In this document: positions 62,792-64,000 of the stretch, piece after piece
Layout of the letters: every line of letters begins with the position of its first letter
Numbering within the stretch: position 1 is the stretch's first letter
Source of the DNA: Rhodobacterales bacterium HKCCE2091
GTDB lineage: Bacteria > Pseudomonadota > Alphaproteobacteria > Rhodobacterales > Rhodobacteraceae
Assembly: GCA_015689685.1 (NCBI GenBank)
Contig: WVSL01000001.1
Span: forward strand, 297,001 to 361,000
Direction: 5' to 3'
DNA: 64,000 nucleotides
Made by a program: the position numbers and the translations under genes
The notes under the pieces: generated by a model
The model's database searches: none
The model's input: the letters and a program-made list of their open reading frames with translations, nothing else
Told to the model about the DNA's origin: nothing

Positions 62792-62811
62792 ATTCCTGCC
62801 TGTATCGGAAT
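62792..62811. promoter_or_regulatory. Inverted repeat between the SDR-like gene and its LysR neighbour
   Basis: ATTCC and GGAAT form a 5-bp inverted repeat with a 10-base spacer in the middle of the 90-bp intergenic region, where a LysR-type binding site would be expected. It is not a perfect T-N11-A box. Confidence 0.4.
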
Positions 62812-62845
62812 TGACCCGTTTCGCACCTGTGCTATGCGCTTTTGA

Positions 62846-63730
62846 ATGGCTGATCTCGACTGGTCTCTAATCCGGACGTTCCTCGCCGTCGTCGACCACG
62901 GCTCGCTCTCCGCCGCCGCCCGCGCGCTCGGGCTGAGCCAGCCGACGCTCGGCCGCCATGTCCGCGCGCTGGAGCATACGCTCGGCGCCGATTTGTTCCG
63001 CCGGGTCCCCAACGGGCTGGAACCGACCGAAGCCGGGGCCGCACTGGTGGCATCCGCCCGCGCGATGGCCGAAGCCGCCGCGCGCCTGTCGCTCGCGGCC
63101 GAGGGCGGCGGCGCGGCGCTGAAGGGCACGGTGCGGATCACCGCGTCGAACATCGTCTCGCACCACCTGCTGCCGCCGATCCTCGCCCGGCTCCGGGCGG
63201 ATGCTCCCGAAATCCAGATCGAGCTCGTGCCCACCGACGGGTCGGAAAACCTGCTGTTCCGCGAGGCCGATATCGCGCTGCGGATGTATCGCCCCGACCA
63301 GCTCGACATCGTAGCCCGTCGCCTGCGCGACCTGCCGCTCGGCTTCTACGCCGCGAAATCCTACCTCGACCGCGCCGGCCGCCCCGCCTCCTACGCCGAG
63401 GCGCTGGAGCGGGACTTCGTCGGCTTCGACCGCGACGATTCTGCGATCCGTATCCTGCGCGCCCAGGGCGTGCAGGCCGGGCGGGAGTTCTTCCCGGTCC
63501 GCTGCGATCACCAGCCGACCTACTGGGAACTGGTCCGGGCGGGCTGCGGCATCGGGGCGATGCAGCGCGTCATTGCCGATGCCGATCCCCTGCTGGAACG
63601 GGTCGCCGCGCTCGATGCTATCCGGCTCGAACCGCTGCAACTGTGGCTCGCCGCGCCGGGGGCGCTGAGGACAAGCCCGCGCATCCGAAGGGTCTGGGAC
63701 GCGCTCGCCGAAGCCTTCGCGCCGTCTTGA
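62846..63730 (+). CDS. LysR family transcriptional regulator
   Basis: The 294-residue protein has the LysR winged helix at the N-terminus ([38 protein letters not shown]) and a substrate-binding domain from about residue 92 ([23 protein letters not shown]). The ligand is unknown. The start at 62846 is the ATG closest to the helix motif. It lies divergent from the SDR-like gene, the usual LysR layout for controlling a neighbour, and 56 bp before leuB. Confidence 0.92.
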   Translation: MADLDWSLIRTFLAVVDHGSLSAAARALGLSQPTLGRHVRALEHTLGADLFRRVPNGLEPTEAGAALVASARAMAEAAARLSLAAEGGGAALKGTVRITASNIVSHHLLPPILARLRADAPEIQIELVPTDGSENLLFREADIALRMYRPDQLDIVARRLRDLPLGFYAAKSYLDRAGRPASYAEALERDFVGFDRDDSAIRILRAQGVQAGREFFPVRCDHQPTYWELVRAGCGIGAMQRVIADADPLLERVAALDAIRLEPLQLWLAAPGALRTSPRIRRVWDALAEAFAPS

Positions 63731-63786
63731 CCCTCCCCCGGGGCTTGTCTACCCCCGCGATCGAACCTGGACAGCGGAGAGAGACG

Positions 63787-64000
63787 ATGCCGAACCCCAC
63801 CATCCTGATCCTGCCCGGCGACGGCATCGGCCCCGAGGTGATGGCCGAGGTCCGCAAGGTCATCGACTGGTTCGGCACCCGGGGCCACGCCTTCGACGTG
63901 ACCGAGGACCTCGTCGGCGGTTGCGCCTACGACGCCCACGGCACGCCGCTGACCGACGAGACGATGGCCAAGGCGCAGGAGGTCGATGCCGTCCTGCTCG
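63787..64000 (+). CDS. leuB: 3-isopropylmalate dehydrogenase, N-terminal part (cut by window edge)
   Basis: LeuB oxidises 3-isopropylmalate in leucine synthesis. Only the first 71 codons are present: [24 protein letters not shown] is the typical nucleotide-fold opening of the isocitrate/isopropylmalate dehydrogenase family. [16 protein letters not shown] then matches LeuB rather than isocitrate dehydrogenase. The ATG at 63787 follows GGAGAGAGACG. The gene continues past the right edge. Confidence 0.93.
   Translation, partial: MPNPTILILPGDGIGPEVMAEVRKVIDWFGTRGHAFDVTEDLVGGCAYDAHGTPLTDETMAKAQEVDAVLL

Noticed and set aside
1-64000. tRNA, rRNA, CRISPR, prophage or transposon
   Set aside because: I found no tRNA T-loop with matching acceptor ends, no regularly spaced repeats, and no transposase, integrase or phage structural gene.

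Overview
The window is chromosomal DNA of very high GC content, densely coded on both strands, and it looks like a marine or related alphaproteobacterium of the family Rhodobacteraceae (Roseobacter/Rhodobacter group). This rests on gene content and order: rsmB - heparinase II/III - purH - lspA - DUF3035 lipoprotein - paired M16 peptidases - mutL; aminotransferase - ftsK - lolA; leuS - lptE - holA; DUF2125, DUF3576 and VPLPA-CTERM-type proteins; and a leuC/leuD/leuB neighbourhood. I saw no rRNA, tRNA, CRISPR array, prophage, transposase or conjugation gene.

Layout. 1-11.2 kb (+): the end of rsmB, heparinase-like protein, purH, lspA, a lipoprotein, two M16 peptidases, mutL and rmuC. 11.2-12.8 kb (-): methionine sulfoxide reductase of the GAF type and a thiolase. 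12.9-16.7 kb: a STAS/anti-sigma kinase pair, a gamma-glutamyltransferase homologue, hspQ and a small lytic transglycosylase lipoprotein. 16.7-23.5 kb (-): lolA, an unknown gene coupled to ftsK, ftsK, an aminotransferase and an amidase. 23.6-34.3 kb: mixed housekeeping genes (UbiH-type hydroxylase, Trm112-like, LON-domain, CnoX-like thioredoxin, SGNH hydrolase, xthA, DUF924, OmpR-type regulator, ribA, L,D-transpeptidase, HNH protein, flavoprotein, GST). 34.3-39.4 kb (-): holA, lptE, leuS, a small secreted protein and a DUF3576 lipoprotein, largely with overlapping ends. 39.4-40.9 kb: a 540-bp non-coding stretch and a porin with a clear terminator. 40.9-52.5 kb: YggS, crotonase/SDR pair, DUF2125, PmbA, IMPase-type phosphatase, FMN reductase, a ThDP enzyme, a secreted unknown, a mechanosensitive channel and a C-terminally sorted surface protein. 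52.7-64 kb: leucine biosynthesis, with leuC, leuD and the start of leuB separated by other genes.

How it fits together. Most of the window is envelope biogenesis (lspA, lolA, lptE, porin, transpeptidase, transglycosylase), DNA metabolism (mutL, rmuC, ftsK, xthA, holA), translation (leuS, rsmB, Trm112-like) and cofactor or amino-acid synthesis (purH, ribA, ubiH-like, leuCDB). The most accessory-looking part is 54.1-59.1 kb, between leuC and leuD. It holds a lower-GC orphan gene, a frameshifted DUF2945 gene, an HdeD-like protein, an MFS transporter, and head-to-head HupE and DUF4198 genes whose start codons share one CATG.

I found no clearly new multi-gene system. The best leads are the unknown gene translationally coupled to ftsK, the HupE/DUF4198 head-to-head pair, the frameshifted DUF2945 gene, a secreted endonuclease/phosphatase-family gene with no normal start codon, a crotonase that appears to lack both catalytic glutamates, and a RibA with an apparent degenerate RibB-like N-terminal domain. 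All calls are from reading the sequence; no database search was run.
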